A model generated the notes under the pieces. The model made no database searches, had not been told where the DNA came from, and saw nothing but the letters and a program-made list of their open reading frames with translations. The position numbers and the translations under genes are program-made. Of a stretch of DNA of 64,000 nt, positions 55,251 to 64,000 are shown one piece after another (the first letter of the stretch is position 1; each line of letters opens with the position of its first letter). This stretch comes from Ornithodoros turicata (taxonomy: Eukaryota; Arthropoda; Arachnida; Ixodida; Argasidae), in assembly GCF_037126465.1 (NCBI RefSeq), contig NC_088204.1, positions 78,863,807 to 78,927,806 of the forward strand. The letters are read 5' to 3'.

Positions 55251-57649
55251 TGTCCCGCAGTTGGCGTCGCTGCTTTTTCTATTACTCAGTACATGAAATG
55301 ACAGCCTGATGGCTATCACCGCACGATAAAACATAACAGACCTCGTCTGCTAAGCTAAGCATGGGGTGAGTGGTCATGTGATCTAAACAAAAGAAGAAAT
55401 AGCACTTGACCCCCACTGCAGACGAAGAAATATCCCTGCAATTACCTAGCTTGAGCTTTGTTTTGCAAGGTTTGGGACTTACGCGGGTGTGCAACGCATA
55501 TAGTTCAGGGCTGCCCTCGGCTGAACGTGTTTTGAGTGAACTCAAGCGCTAAGCCGGTAAGTGCACTGATTCTAGCAAACACACACAATGTGTAGACGCG
55601 GAACGGGAATCTTTCGGCGGCGGCCCAGCCTATCTTAAGTAGGCCTAGCTCCTTCAGCTAAATCTCAAATTCTAACATTATTTCAACCATGCGAGTGAAA
55701 AATTTACTTACCTTATATGCTTGAAGCATTCATGGATGCCCATACACAAAGGAAACAAGTTATCTCGCCAAAGGAACGCCAAACTTCGCTGGAACCACGA
55801 CCTACTAGATTATAATGACCACGTTGTGCGTTGCCCGAGCGTTTTCCTTTTCGGGAGGACTTTCTCACGCGTATTCTCGAACGCACTCATCGTACTTCGT
55901 AGCCATCTTTTCGCAAATATTCGATCCAATCCTGGTTTCAAAGATGGATGCTTCGTACGCCGCTGAATTGGACAGGAAAGTAGTAGTCTTGATGACCGTC
56001 CCTCTTGCTTATGCCACTGCCTCAGTGCCTGTACTGCCACAAAACGGAAAAAGAAAAGGAAGTGGTGGGTACGTCCGTGTTTGCCAACAATCGTTTTTGT
56101 GCACCGATAGCTCCCCCTAGCGGCACCAGGGGCCCGAGCGACAGTAGGTGCATTCTTTTCGCTTGCACCTCCTGCACCAGATCTGAACTGGGTTATTTGC
56201 GTGCTGCACTTTCCTGTTGAAAAGAAAGGCATTACTAATAAAGTTCCTTTCAGCTGGAAAGTGCAGATCCCCGTCAGACGCAGAAAACCCGTCTTGCGTG
56301 GAGTCCACGGTAGTGCAGTCCAGTGCAAGTGAAAAGAATGCGCTTACAAGCTCTTACACGAGCCACACGAGCTCTGCCCTGATTCAAAAGGGATAAGGCG
56401 ACCCTGATCCTCCCGATGCTGAACTTTTCGTTATATGGATGCTCCGCCCATATATATCGTTCGTTATTGTTTCCTTTGATGACATACGTAAAGTTGGTTA
56501 CGCTGCTCAATACCGATAGTGCCTCCCATCGCCAAGAGCGTAGCAGCAAACGTGGCGAATGACAGCGCTTGTTTAATTCTTTAGCCGACCAAAATGGCAG
56601 CAGCGGTAGCTCTGGCTTCGAAAAGGCTTAAGGGCAGCGGTGACGTATTGCTTGATCAGTTTTGATAAAGACAGCTTGAAGCAAAAGAGCAAGAAGAACT
56701 GCGTCATATTTGTGGTTGTTTTCGCCGTTATACTGTATTTAGGAAGATGAATACTACCTAGTACCGGTACTTGCATTCGGTGTCTTTCAGTGTGTCGTGA
56801 AGTTCCATTTCACCCGACGTGTGCAGCTGGGACTACGTTGCGTGTGCTGTGAGTGATTTTGTGTTATACAGCAGAAGTAGAGACCCTATAAATAAGGTTA
56901 TCTAGTGGCTCTTAGTAGAGGTATTTATTATTCGAGGATGATCAAGGTTAACCGAACTGACTTCGGCGAAGGTTCATCACCGGCGCAACTTGCGTGTGCT
57001 TCGCAAACTTTCAAATGTGAACCCGCACCCACGAACTCCCTTTCCAATGACTGCGTACTGTGGAGTAATAGGACACAAGGAAGCAACGGACGGCCCTGTG
57101 ATATTGACAGATGCATAACTGCGCATTCCGTAATGAAAATCCGCCGGGAGCAAGGTATGGACATCGATAACCACACAGTGCATGCGCACTGTGTGTGGTC
57201 TGCGTGGTACTCGCATTTTGTGTAACATAATATTCGACTTTCAATGCAATCATGAACACAACGACAGCAGGGTCGCCTTTTTTTTTTTTTTATACATTTC
57301 AATGCGTGGTGTAATAGATGTATTGAATTATCTTTCGGGAATAAGTTTCGTCTGCTCTGCAATCTCGTCTCTTCCCTTGTATGTCGTCTGCTTAATGTAG
57401 CCCTACCCTTCCCCAAACTACGCACAGCAACAACAGCAGCTAGCAGGCTGCACAAGTCAGCCATGATTCTGGTTCTCCGCGTTTCAAACTTCACGGTGCG
57501 ATAAAGTATACCGATCGCTACGCCCATACCGAAAGCTATCGCTAACCCGCCGCGTGGGCGGGGTTTAGCTATAGTTTGATGAGGCGAAGCGCGGGAGGTT
57601 CAAATAATAACGATAACGAACGGTATGTTCAGTTCAACATCGGGCTCCT
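55251..57649. other. Unassigned DNA with a possible PIF-like exon at 55,945-56,090
   Basis: On the plus strand near 56,045 one frame reads KKKRKWWVRPCL, a pattern seen near the start of PIF/Harbinger transposases. It is short and isolated, so confidence is low. The remainder, including a minus-strand frame at 55,810-56,328, matches nothing I recognise. A T-run lies at 57,279. Confidence 0.35.
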
Positions 57650-58010
57650 GAAAACAACTCTCCTACGTCCGCTATGTTGCCCTAATCTGATGCGCGGAGG
57701 CCGAAGTTTTCGTTGCTCTGTCTATTTTTTAAGCTGAGTACCCAAGCAGCACAATGTACTGAAAGTCGAGTGCAATAGGGATGGACGGTATGTGTCTTAT
57801 CGATGTTTCTTAGTTTCACGAGTCTGTTCAAGGCCTTCCACCTACCCGTCCACCCCTATTGCACCCGACTTTCAGTACATTTTGCTGCTTGGGTATATGG
57901 CTTCCACGATTGTTCTGCAGATTTCGCACGCATAAATGCGCCATCCTGCGCCACCGGAAGTTCGTTACTTGGGTAGACAACGAGCGAAGTGCCTAAATGC
58001 ACACACCTGT
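57650..58010. mobile_element. Decayed copy of the 36,284 foldback element, hosting a MITE
   Basis: 57,896-58,008 matches 36,735-36,864 (TATGGCTTCCA, TTTCGCACGCATAAAT, GCGCCACCGGAAGTTC, GTAGACAACGAG). The left part resembles the same element before a 153-bp MITE insertion. The terminal motif is worn (ACACACCTGTA). Confidence 0.7.
57741..57893. mobile_element. 153-bp MITE, copy 2
   Basis: Starts CCCAAGCAGCACAATGTACT and ends with its inverse; TA lies on both sides. It interrupts a decayed foldback element, whose related copy at about 36,732 shows an unoccupied GAGTATGGCTTCC. Confidence 0.88.
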
Positions 58011-58655
58011 ATTAACGGCCCCGTTCTTGGATTCGAGCCGCGCATAGTTCACGTGGCGACTGGCACATGGCACTGTGCGTTAGTAACTGAGCTTTCTGCC
58101 CATACATCCTCTCCCGGTTACTCCACTCGGGAAGCCCCGTTGGCTACGGCGGCGCCTTCCCTCCACTTCCCTCGTCTTCCCTCCACTCATGCGCAGAGGC
58201 GCACCTGCGTCGCGTGACTCACCGTTGCCCGCGGTGTGCGGAAGCGTGGAGACACGAGACACTACAGCATGCCTCCGCAGGCTGTTAACCTCCTTCGGCC
58301 TTCGGCGCGCCGCTGACGTGTTCTGTTTACGGGGGATCCCGTTCCCTTCTGTACGCTTCCTCTCGCTTGTGCCTCCTCCCCGCCATGCGAAAGCGCAGTT
58401 TGTGCTTCTCATCGCGGAGATGGCCTAGGCTGTCCTGAGGCTGGAACAACACAGAAGGGACAAATACATACAAAGCATCAATTTGCCAAACTCTCGATTT
58501 GCCTTTCACGCTCATCAGTTGCCGCCTGCGTCGATCCCGTCGTATGAATGTGTGTGCGAGTGAGCAAAAATGTAAGAGTGAAAGGAGGATGAGTGAGAGA
58601 GAGTGGCTGGTTTGTCCCTTCAGGTGACGCACCCTGGAAGTCGCTGAGAAGGCGT
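58011..58655. other. Unassigned noncoding DNA
   Basis: GC-rich in 58,120-58,400. GCACCCTGGAAGTCGCTGAG (58,629-58,648) is shared with the flank of the tRNA-like copy at 20,459. Confidence 0.4.
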
Positions 58656-58728
58656 GTTAGCTTAGCCCAATTGGTAGAGCCCTGGACCGGCAATCCAGAA
58701 GGTGTGGGTTCGATCCCTACAGCTGGCT
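58656..58728 (+). repeat. tRNA-like sequence (SINE-type head), copy 2
   Basis: 73 nt, folding as copy 1: acceptor GTTAGCT/AGCTGGC, anticodon stem CTGGA/TCCAG (perfect here), loop CCGGCAA, T arm GTGGG-TTCGATC-CCTAC. Position 33 is C and the nominal anticodon is GGC, different from copy 1. The flanks GCACCCTGGAAGTCGCTGAG and CAGTGACTTTCATC are shared with copy 1. It converges on a minus-strand Penelope fragment starting 24 bp away. Confidence 0.7.
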
Positions 58729-58751
58729 AACCTTTTCAGTGACTTTCATCG

Positions 58752-59252
58752 TTAACATCTTTCATCCAAGAGCATATTCTTCTTTTTGACATTACAAGAG
58801 TGTTCTCGGAGACTGTCGTTCAAGCAACGTCCACTCTGACCGACATATGAAAATCCGCACAAAAGGGGAATGGCATAGGTAACGTTTGCCTTACAATCCA
58901 CAAAAGGATTCTGGTGCTTCACTGGGCAGTCGACAAAAGTATGGGAAAAAGGTGTTAATCTGCTTAACCAGAAAGCGTTTGATAAGACTACCTTTATATC
59001 ATAGTCCCTGGCTGCAGCAAAAATATTGTGCGAGATGCCGTGAAAGTACGGAATGACCGAAATCCTTCTGGGATTATCAACATTCTGTCGCAAATGACAC
59101 TTTGAACTAGATAACACATCCTTTAAAGCACGAGAAGAAACAACGTTGTGATGATAGCCTGCTTTACGAAGTCTAACATACTGACAATTTACTCTCTCTG
59201 AAACGAAATGCATGCAGTTCTTTCTCGTGGCTGCCTTGAGGAGAGATGACAC
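58752..59252 (-). pseudogene. Penelope-like fragment with GIY-YIG endonuclease
   Basis: 166 codons: NCMHFVSERVNCQYVRLRKA is the linker after RT, RISVIPYFHGISHNIF the next conserved block, then TYAIPLLCGFSYVGQSGRC is the GIY-YIG core with downstream R and E/H residues. It resembles the 3' half of the element at 33,411-34,055 but differs widely in sequence. The RT half is missing. Confidence 0.82.
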
Positions 59253-59377
59253 AACACAAAGTTTACAAGTTTAGAATGAGAACTGGAAGCATGCAGCACC
59301 GGTTTTGGATTATCCTTTCCATAAAACCAGCATAATCCAGAAAATGCACTCGAGGGAACACGCACTCGATTGAGAAA

Positions 59378-59640
59378 TCCCTTTTGTGCGGATTTTCATA
59401 TGTCGGTCAGAGTGGACATTGCTTCAACACTCTTGTAATGTCAAAAAGAAGAATATGTTCTCGGAGCGGCCATTCATCTCAAAGATTGCAGTGGATGTCT
59501 CCCGTTGCTTCATGAGACGATTGTACTTGCGGTTGAAAGGGATAAAAGACTGAGGTTACTGCGAGAGTCTACCGAGACAGCCACACATGGCAGTGTGATT
59601 AGTAATCCGCCGTTTTGTCTTCTCCCACCTCTGCGTCGCC
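59378..59640 (+). pseudogene. Inverted Penelope-like GIY-YIG C-terminal fragment
   Basis: 59,378-59,462 is an inverted copy of 58,778-58,870 and encodes LCGFSYVGQSG. From about 59,470 another frame reads HLKDCSGCLPLLHETIVLAV then ERDKRLRLLRES, the C-terminal part of the Penelope endonuclease. It forms a head-to-head pair with the minus-strand fragment. Confidence 0.7.
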
Positions 59641-59764
59641 CCTTGGGTATATTCGCTCCGAGATCGAGCAGTGTCGGCACGCTGCGGAGAAACGATGAAC
59701 TACCATTGTGTGGACGCGTCGTCTGCTTTTATACGTTTATTCAGCGTTTACTGCAGTAAGTGGA
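59588..59764. repeat. 177-bp exact direct duplication, copy 1
   Basis: Starts TGGCAGTGTGATTAGTAATC and ends CTGCAGTAAGTGGA; it looks identical to 60,830-61,006. It covers the end of the plus-strand Penelope fragment. Confidence 0.9.
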
Positions 59765-60717
59765 GCATTGGAGAACCGGACAGTATCGTACCAGTGATCT
59801 TCCGGTGAATATATACTACGGAAAAAGAACTACCAATTCCGAACATCGGCCCACGTGTTATCCACACTAGAAGGGCGACAGTTTCGCCCCCTATAGGTCG
59901 ATCTCGCAGCGAATAGTTGGGTATCCGTAATAAACCTTTTGCTGAGTCTTTGAATTTGTCATCCGACCTTCTTGTTCTGTGTCTCGGTCCCTTACCATGA
60001 GTCTATACCAGCTTGCCTTCACCGTCGCCCTTCTTTCGTTAGAGAAACTAGTATACCATACTCAAAGGCCCACTGCTAGTTGACGCCCTTGTGACTAACA
60101 GCAGCAGGGAAGTGCCACAAATTGACAAAATAGCCATTGTGCGCTGCTGTTTGGTAAGCCTTTGCAGCTCTGTTGTTTCTCCCGAACTAGTTCATTAAGC
60201 ATTCATGATGAACACGAGTTCCTTAGGGTGTTGCAATTTTGACTCCTGTAAGTTTATTGCACATTAGACTAGAAAAGCAGATAATAAATGTGAAATGATG
60301 GTTAATAAAAATGAGTAAAATACCACACAATTCTAGTAGTCATTCATTTGTGGCGGCAGCTGTTTCAGTACCACTGCTTTGTTCTTGGTGTGGTCTTTAG
60401 CCCAACACATGAAAAGTGGAACCAACTGGTCGTGCAAGTCTCCGAGTCACCCACGTTATCATTTTGCCTTCCTCAGGCCCTTTACATATGTAGTATGTCT
60501 CACCCTTTGTGCCTGTGGAATGTACACTGTTGTTTTGGTCTGTGAGATCAAGTGACGTTCTCCTGTCCACTGTTTCTGGTGTACCACTTTCCGACCAGTT
60601 CTGGCAAAAGAAATATTTCTTTTGGAATCCCATTTTGCTTTGAGTAATCGAATCTCAAAGATTGCATTCGAGCTCGGAGTCTCGCACTCCCAGGTGCGCG
60701 AATGGTGCTTATGTCGC
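59765..60717. other. Unassigned noncoding DNA
   Basis: No gene or element border recognised. Confidence 0.45.
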
Positions 60718-60829
60718 GTTAGGTGAGAAGAATCTGAAACACTCGCGCTCCAGGGCACCTACGCAAAGTAACCGATGTCTACTTCCAAAACAAGGGCACT
60801 CCATGTGATTATCCTCCTGCTACACTATT

Positions 60830-61006
60830 TGGCAGTGTGATTAGTAATCCGCCGTTTTGTCTTCTCCCACCTCTGCGTCGCCCCTTGGGTATATTCGCTC
60901 CGAGATCGAGCAGTGTCGGCACGCTGCGGAGAAACGATGAACTACCATTGTGTGGACGCGTCGTCTGCTTTTATACGTTTATTCAGCGTTTACTGCAGTA
61001 AGTGGA
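60830..61006. repeat. 177-bp exact direct duplication, copy 2
   Basis: Matches 59,588-59,764 and interrupts block B relative to block A (junction in A near 5,620). ACTATTTGG lies on the left and again at 61,040 on the right, so the insert was flanked by, or expanded from, this short sequence. Confidence 0.9.
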
Positions 61007-61767
61007 CACACACTATTCTCACACTATAGTGGACTCACACTATTTGGTGAGAACGTAGCGCCTTGTTCCCAGAAGTCTTGTCCTCTAACGACAATCAACA
61101 AAACCAAGAGCATTGTCATCAAAAGCGACATGGGAATCCATACCGAAAGTGGCAGGGGCCATATCTTGAGCTGCTGACGAGCACCGGCGACTGTGTCGAA
61201 TAGGGGAGTACCGGTAGGAGGCAATTACTGGCTGATTTTTGAGTTCAGTTGAGATAATGAGATCAACGGGGCACACTCGTGGGGGAATACCACTGTTTGG
61301 GTAGCTAAAAGCTTCACAAGCGTCATGCAGAATGTTTTTACCTCACGTACCTTTACCAGTTGTTACCACACGTAGGCTTCTTAGAATGATTACTCTCTCG
61401 TGCAACGTGCTTCGTACATTTGACGTACAGTAACTGTATGTGTCAACGCATAATTTATCGCAGCCATTCTTGGTCCTTTTAGCGGAACAGTATTTGCTCC
61501 TATCCCTTCTTATGACTGGGGAGGGAGAAGTCCAAAAATTCGGAAGATATTGCGTACGTAACAATACACCAAATCAAAAATTTCACAAAGGACACAGTAG
61601 AAAGGAACACAGGGTTGACACTGTTAAGTTTCACTTTGTGTTTAGCGCCTTTTTGCAGTCTTACTTCCATATGGGCAAACTTGTGCAGCTTTTAACGAAT
61701 ACTTTTCTTTTCTTAAAAACCAGGTGGTGGTGATGCTGAAAGGACTCACCGTTGTCTGCCACACAGA

Positions 61768-61890
61768 GGTGGGGGAACGTCACGACTGATGCCCTGGGTG
61801 TGGGTCCTGGGCCGACTTCTATAAGGGAACTGTGCCGACATATGTCTGAAAGCGCCTTTTGAAAACGCAGCAAAAAACCCCGGACACACG
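61768..61890 (-). repeat. SINE-like body fragment, block B copy
   Basis: Paralog of 9,512-9,640, with GTCGGCACAGTTCCC and CCGGGGTTTTTTGC on the minus strand. Confidence 0.45.
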
Positions 61891-62079
61891 GTCTAAGTAT
61901 GGCCCTGGAAAGCACTGCCATGCCACCGTCATCAACCGTCGGGGGTCAACAAGCTGAACGTGTGCCTGTGCATCGTCGGGTGCAAACACTTGCAATTACT
62001 CAGCACTTTTGAGTTCTGCTGTGATCGTCCTTGTGAACAACTGTGTGCAGTGAACTGCCCTGGGTTTAGATTCTCAAGT

Positions 62080-62440
62080 AGCCGAAGACTATGGAAGACT
62101 CCCTACTTCGCAGAAGGTGAGTCTCTGCAACTCTGACAGTGTAAGCATCGTTTCCACTACTGTGTTGAATCACGAAACTATGGAGTTTGAAAACGAACAT
62201 GACGATAGGACACCATTCCGTTTATAACCGTGGTTTATAAGAAATCTAGGAAAGAGGGCATCCCGGCCATCCCCACGCCCGTAAACAAGGAGGACAGATT
62301 CCTAGCTGTAAATGCAAACAAAATAGCTCAAGAGGTGCTCTCTGCCACACACAGGAGACAGTGCACAACCAAAGAATAGCAAACTCTGGTACCCTAACAG
62401 TGACTGTGGGCTCTCTGCCAGCTGCAAAAGCCCTTCTGAA
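62080..62440 (+). pseudogene. LINE ORF1 N-terminal relic, block B copy
   Basis: Cleaner than the block A copy. It reads KKSRKEGIPAIPTPVNKEDR then LAVNANKIAQEVLSATHRR in one frame, then SGTLTVTVGSL-like residues in another. The zinc-knuckle part is missing: block B jumps at 62,440 to the minus-strand LINE relic. Confidence 0.65.
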
Positions 62441-62454
62441 TCTGACCTTTTTTG

Positions 62455-63440
62455 CTAAAATATATAATTATTTAATTGATAACAGTCTCTCTCACGTAAC
62501 AAAGTTCCTGTGAATGCGATAACGTCGAACTTGGACTCCAAAGACGACAATACGGTGGTTAATTGATCCAAAATCTTCGCAACAGTTGTAATATTGAGAT
62601 GATACAGTTTGAAATAAGAACCGTACCTTACAGCTATCATTAAGTTTGTCAACCGATACAAAGTCACGCATGCTTCTAATGTTTATATATATACTTGCGT
62701 AAAGGTTACATGTTCCCATTAGTTAATTTCAAGCAGTTTTGCTTCTGGTTCAACATGAACCGCTCTGGAATTTTTCGTACGTCGGATGAAGATCGTGCCG
62801 TCCTTGACCCATACGTAATAATAATAATAATATATAGCATAACGCAATAAATAATAATACGTACACACATACAAACATAACACCACACAGTAAATAATAA
62901 TTAACGCTAAAAACGACTGGTACTATCCAAGCCAAACAAGCGCAATTTGGGGGCGTTCTTTTTGGAGTAAAAACCGGGACTGGTGTACATAACAAGGGGG
63001 AAAACTATACTTGACGTTTCGAGTGGATGCTCTTCATTAGAAAAACCATCCTTCCAGGATTATACTTCTGGATCGTTTTGCCCAACAATTGTTTTAGCTC
63101 CTTGCAGAGATGTTTGTTTACAAAGATTGGCTCATTGTGGTGGTAACCGAAGTGAGCTGCGTTTAAACGTCACTTTTTGGATGGGAGAGAACGAAAGAGA
63201 GAAATGGAAAGAGAATGAAATCGATCTACGATGTTGAGTTTAGATGGATCCTGTGTTGGAACTCTGTGAGCTACTTCAGTGGGCATCTGCTGCTAGCTCT
63301 AGGCCAAGCTTTCTAGATATATCACAGACTACGTCAGCGCAGCATTTATTGGGTTTTAGGCGAAAGTTTTTTTTATTTCCGCGTTATTTCTTCGTGAATA
63401 CTGTTTGAGCGACACCACCTCAGACTTGAAGGTAATATTT
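62455..63440 (-). pseudogene. Minus-strand LINE relic, block B copy
   Basis: Same arrangement as 11,830-12,720: endonuclease start (LDQLTTVLSSLESKFDVIAF) at 62,660-62,455, then ORF1 parts upstream to about 63,440. The active-site TETWL of block A reads TGTLL here. An (AAT)n stretch at 62,815-62,850 is extra. Confidence 0.68.
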
Positions 63441-63789
63441 TATTTATTTTATTTTCAAATACTGGCGGCCTGTGCTCACCGGCCGTTACAGGAATTGGCA
63501 CAGCATAGGAGGTTCACACATACTATCACTCAAAATATAACCAGAAAATGCTCATACATGAAGTCACGCATGGCACAAAATCACTCTGCTGATGAACATA
63601 TGTTGTAAGTAGCAGTAGAGACACATTATACAGCCGGGACATTTTAATGAACAGCACTGTAAATGAAAAGCAGCAAGACGTACACAAGTCTAACAGAGTT
63701 CGAACCAAGCAAGCAACCACACGCACATGAATGGATGCAGTTCGGCAGCCTTAGCTGTATCCAGTAAGACCCCTTCCTTTCTTAGGAGA

Positions 63790-64000
63790 TTAGCCGTGCA
63801 TGTCATTTCGAACAAATTCAACATGGCCACGCGTGTTATTGGAACTACATGCCCCCGCGGTGTATTGCACTCCCCCTGAGAAACAGTTCTGGCTACGGGA
63901 CTCTGTGCCTCTAGCACCATCTGGTGGCTGACTGGTCCCAGCGCCACCTCGTGCCAAGGGTTGGCTTGGCTGGCATGTCCTCTTAACACGAAGCCCAGCT
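63790..64000 (-). CDS. Second membrane-protein gene copy, 3' end only (partial)
   Basis: On the minus strand, 69 in-frame codons run from the window edge to a TAA at 63,792-63,790, at the same place as the stop of the 13,407 gene. The residues align without gaps to the cytoplasmic tail of that protein (VKRTCQPSQPLARGGAG here, VKRRCKPSQPLARDGAG there; SSNNTRGHVEF in both). About a quarter of residues differ, yet the frame is open, so selection has probably kept it coding. The membrane helix and ectodomain would lie beyond the window. Confidence 0.7.
   Translation of the reverse strand, partial: AGLRVKRTCQPSQPLARGGAGTSQPPDGARGTESRSQNCFSGGVQYTAGACSSNNTRGHVEFVRNDMHG

Larger units (their letters stand above)
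60718..64000. repeat. Segmental duplication block B
   Basis: Paralog of block A (5,505-13,625). It lacks the copia and hAT elements and keeps their empty target sites at 61,358-61,362 and 61,755-61,762. It gained the 177-bp duplication at 60,830-61,006, followed by short CACACTAT repeats, and an AT-rich stretch of (AAT)n at 62,815-62,850. The block runs out of the window. Confidence 0.87.

Noticed and set aside
55810..56328. 172-codon minus-strand frame at 56 kb
   Set aside because: No recognisable domain, and the plus strand in the same place has an equally plausible PIF-like motif.
56928..57527. 199-codon minus-strand frame
   Set aside because: It crosses an A/T run and low-complexity DNA, and no conserved block was recognised.

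Overview
This is repeat-dense eukaryotic nuclear DNA from an arthropod, most likely a hard tick. That assignment is an inference: it rests on the mix of Penelope-like, CR1/Jockey-like, Ty3/gypsy-like and hAT/PIF elements, on tRNA-derived SINEs, and on a cysteine-rich membrane protein of a type I associate with chelicerates. There are no bacterial operons, CRISPR arrays or phage modules. The only convincing host gene is on the minus strand at 13,407-14,981 (plus an upstream exon stretch to 15,108). It encodes a secreted-ectodomain, single-pass membrane protein with a somatomedin-B-like cysteine cluster. A second gene copy enters the window from the right; its last 69 codons lie at 63,790-64,000.

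Layout. 1-5,500: unassigned DNA with a small TA-flanked MITE and an AGTTGGT-rich element. 5,505-13,625: segmental duplication block A, paralogous to block B at 60,718-64,000. Both blocks carry the same LINE relics and the 3' end of the membrane-protein gene. Block A alone received a copia element (5,928-8,364) and an hAT element (8,778-9,497), and block B preserves both empty target sites. 15,100-32,300: mostly noncoding, with an hAT element, a tRNA-like sequence, a degenerate ~90-bp tandem array split by a CR1-like LINE, and a 1-kb TA-flanked element. 32,319-36,300: a decayed Penelope-like element and two tRNA-derived SINEs. 36,284-42,560: a Ty3/gypsy relic on the minus strand broken by a LINE, an LTR-like insert, a 3-bp-TSD MITE and an hAT element. 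42,738-44,736: a large foldback element with two 532-bp inverted arms and a 56-bp satellite in its core. 44,983-49,790: a second gypsy relic in which integrase lies upstream of reverse transcriptase, itself split by two DNA transposons. 50,600-60,700: more MITEs, a LINE with an internal endonuclease-to-RT deletion, and an inverted pair of Penelope fragments.

No pathway or defence system is encoded. The window reads as a layered record of transposition and duplication around a tandemly duplicated membrane-protein gene. Target-site duplications or paralogous empty sites fix the boundaries of about a dozen insertions. The likely biological novelty is in the foldback/satellite element, the integrase-first gypsy lineage and the tick-type MITE families. 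Stretches called unassigned were read on both strands and showed nothing I could support.
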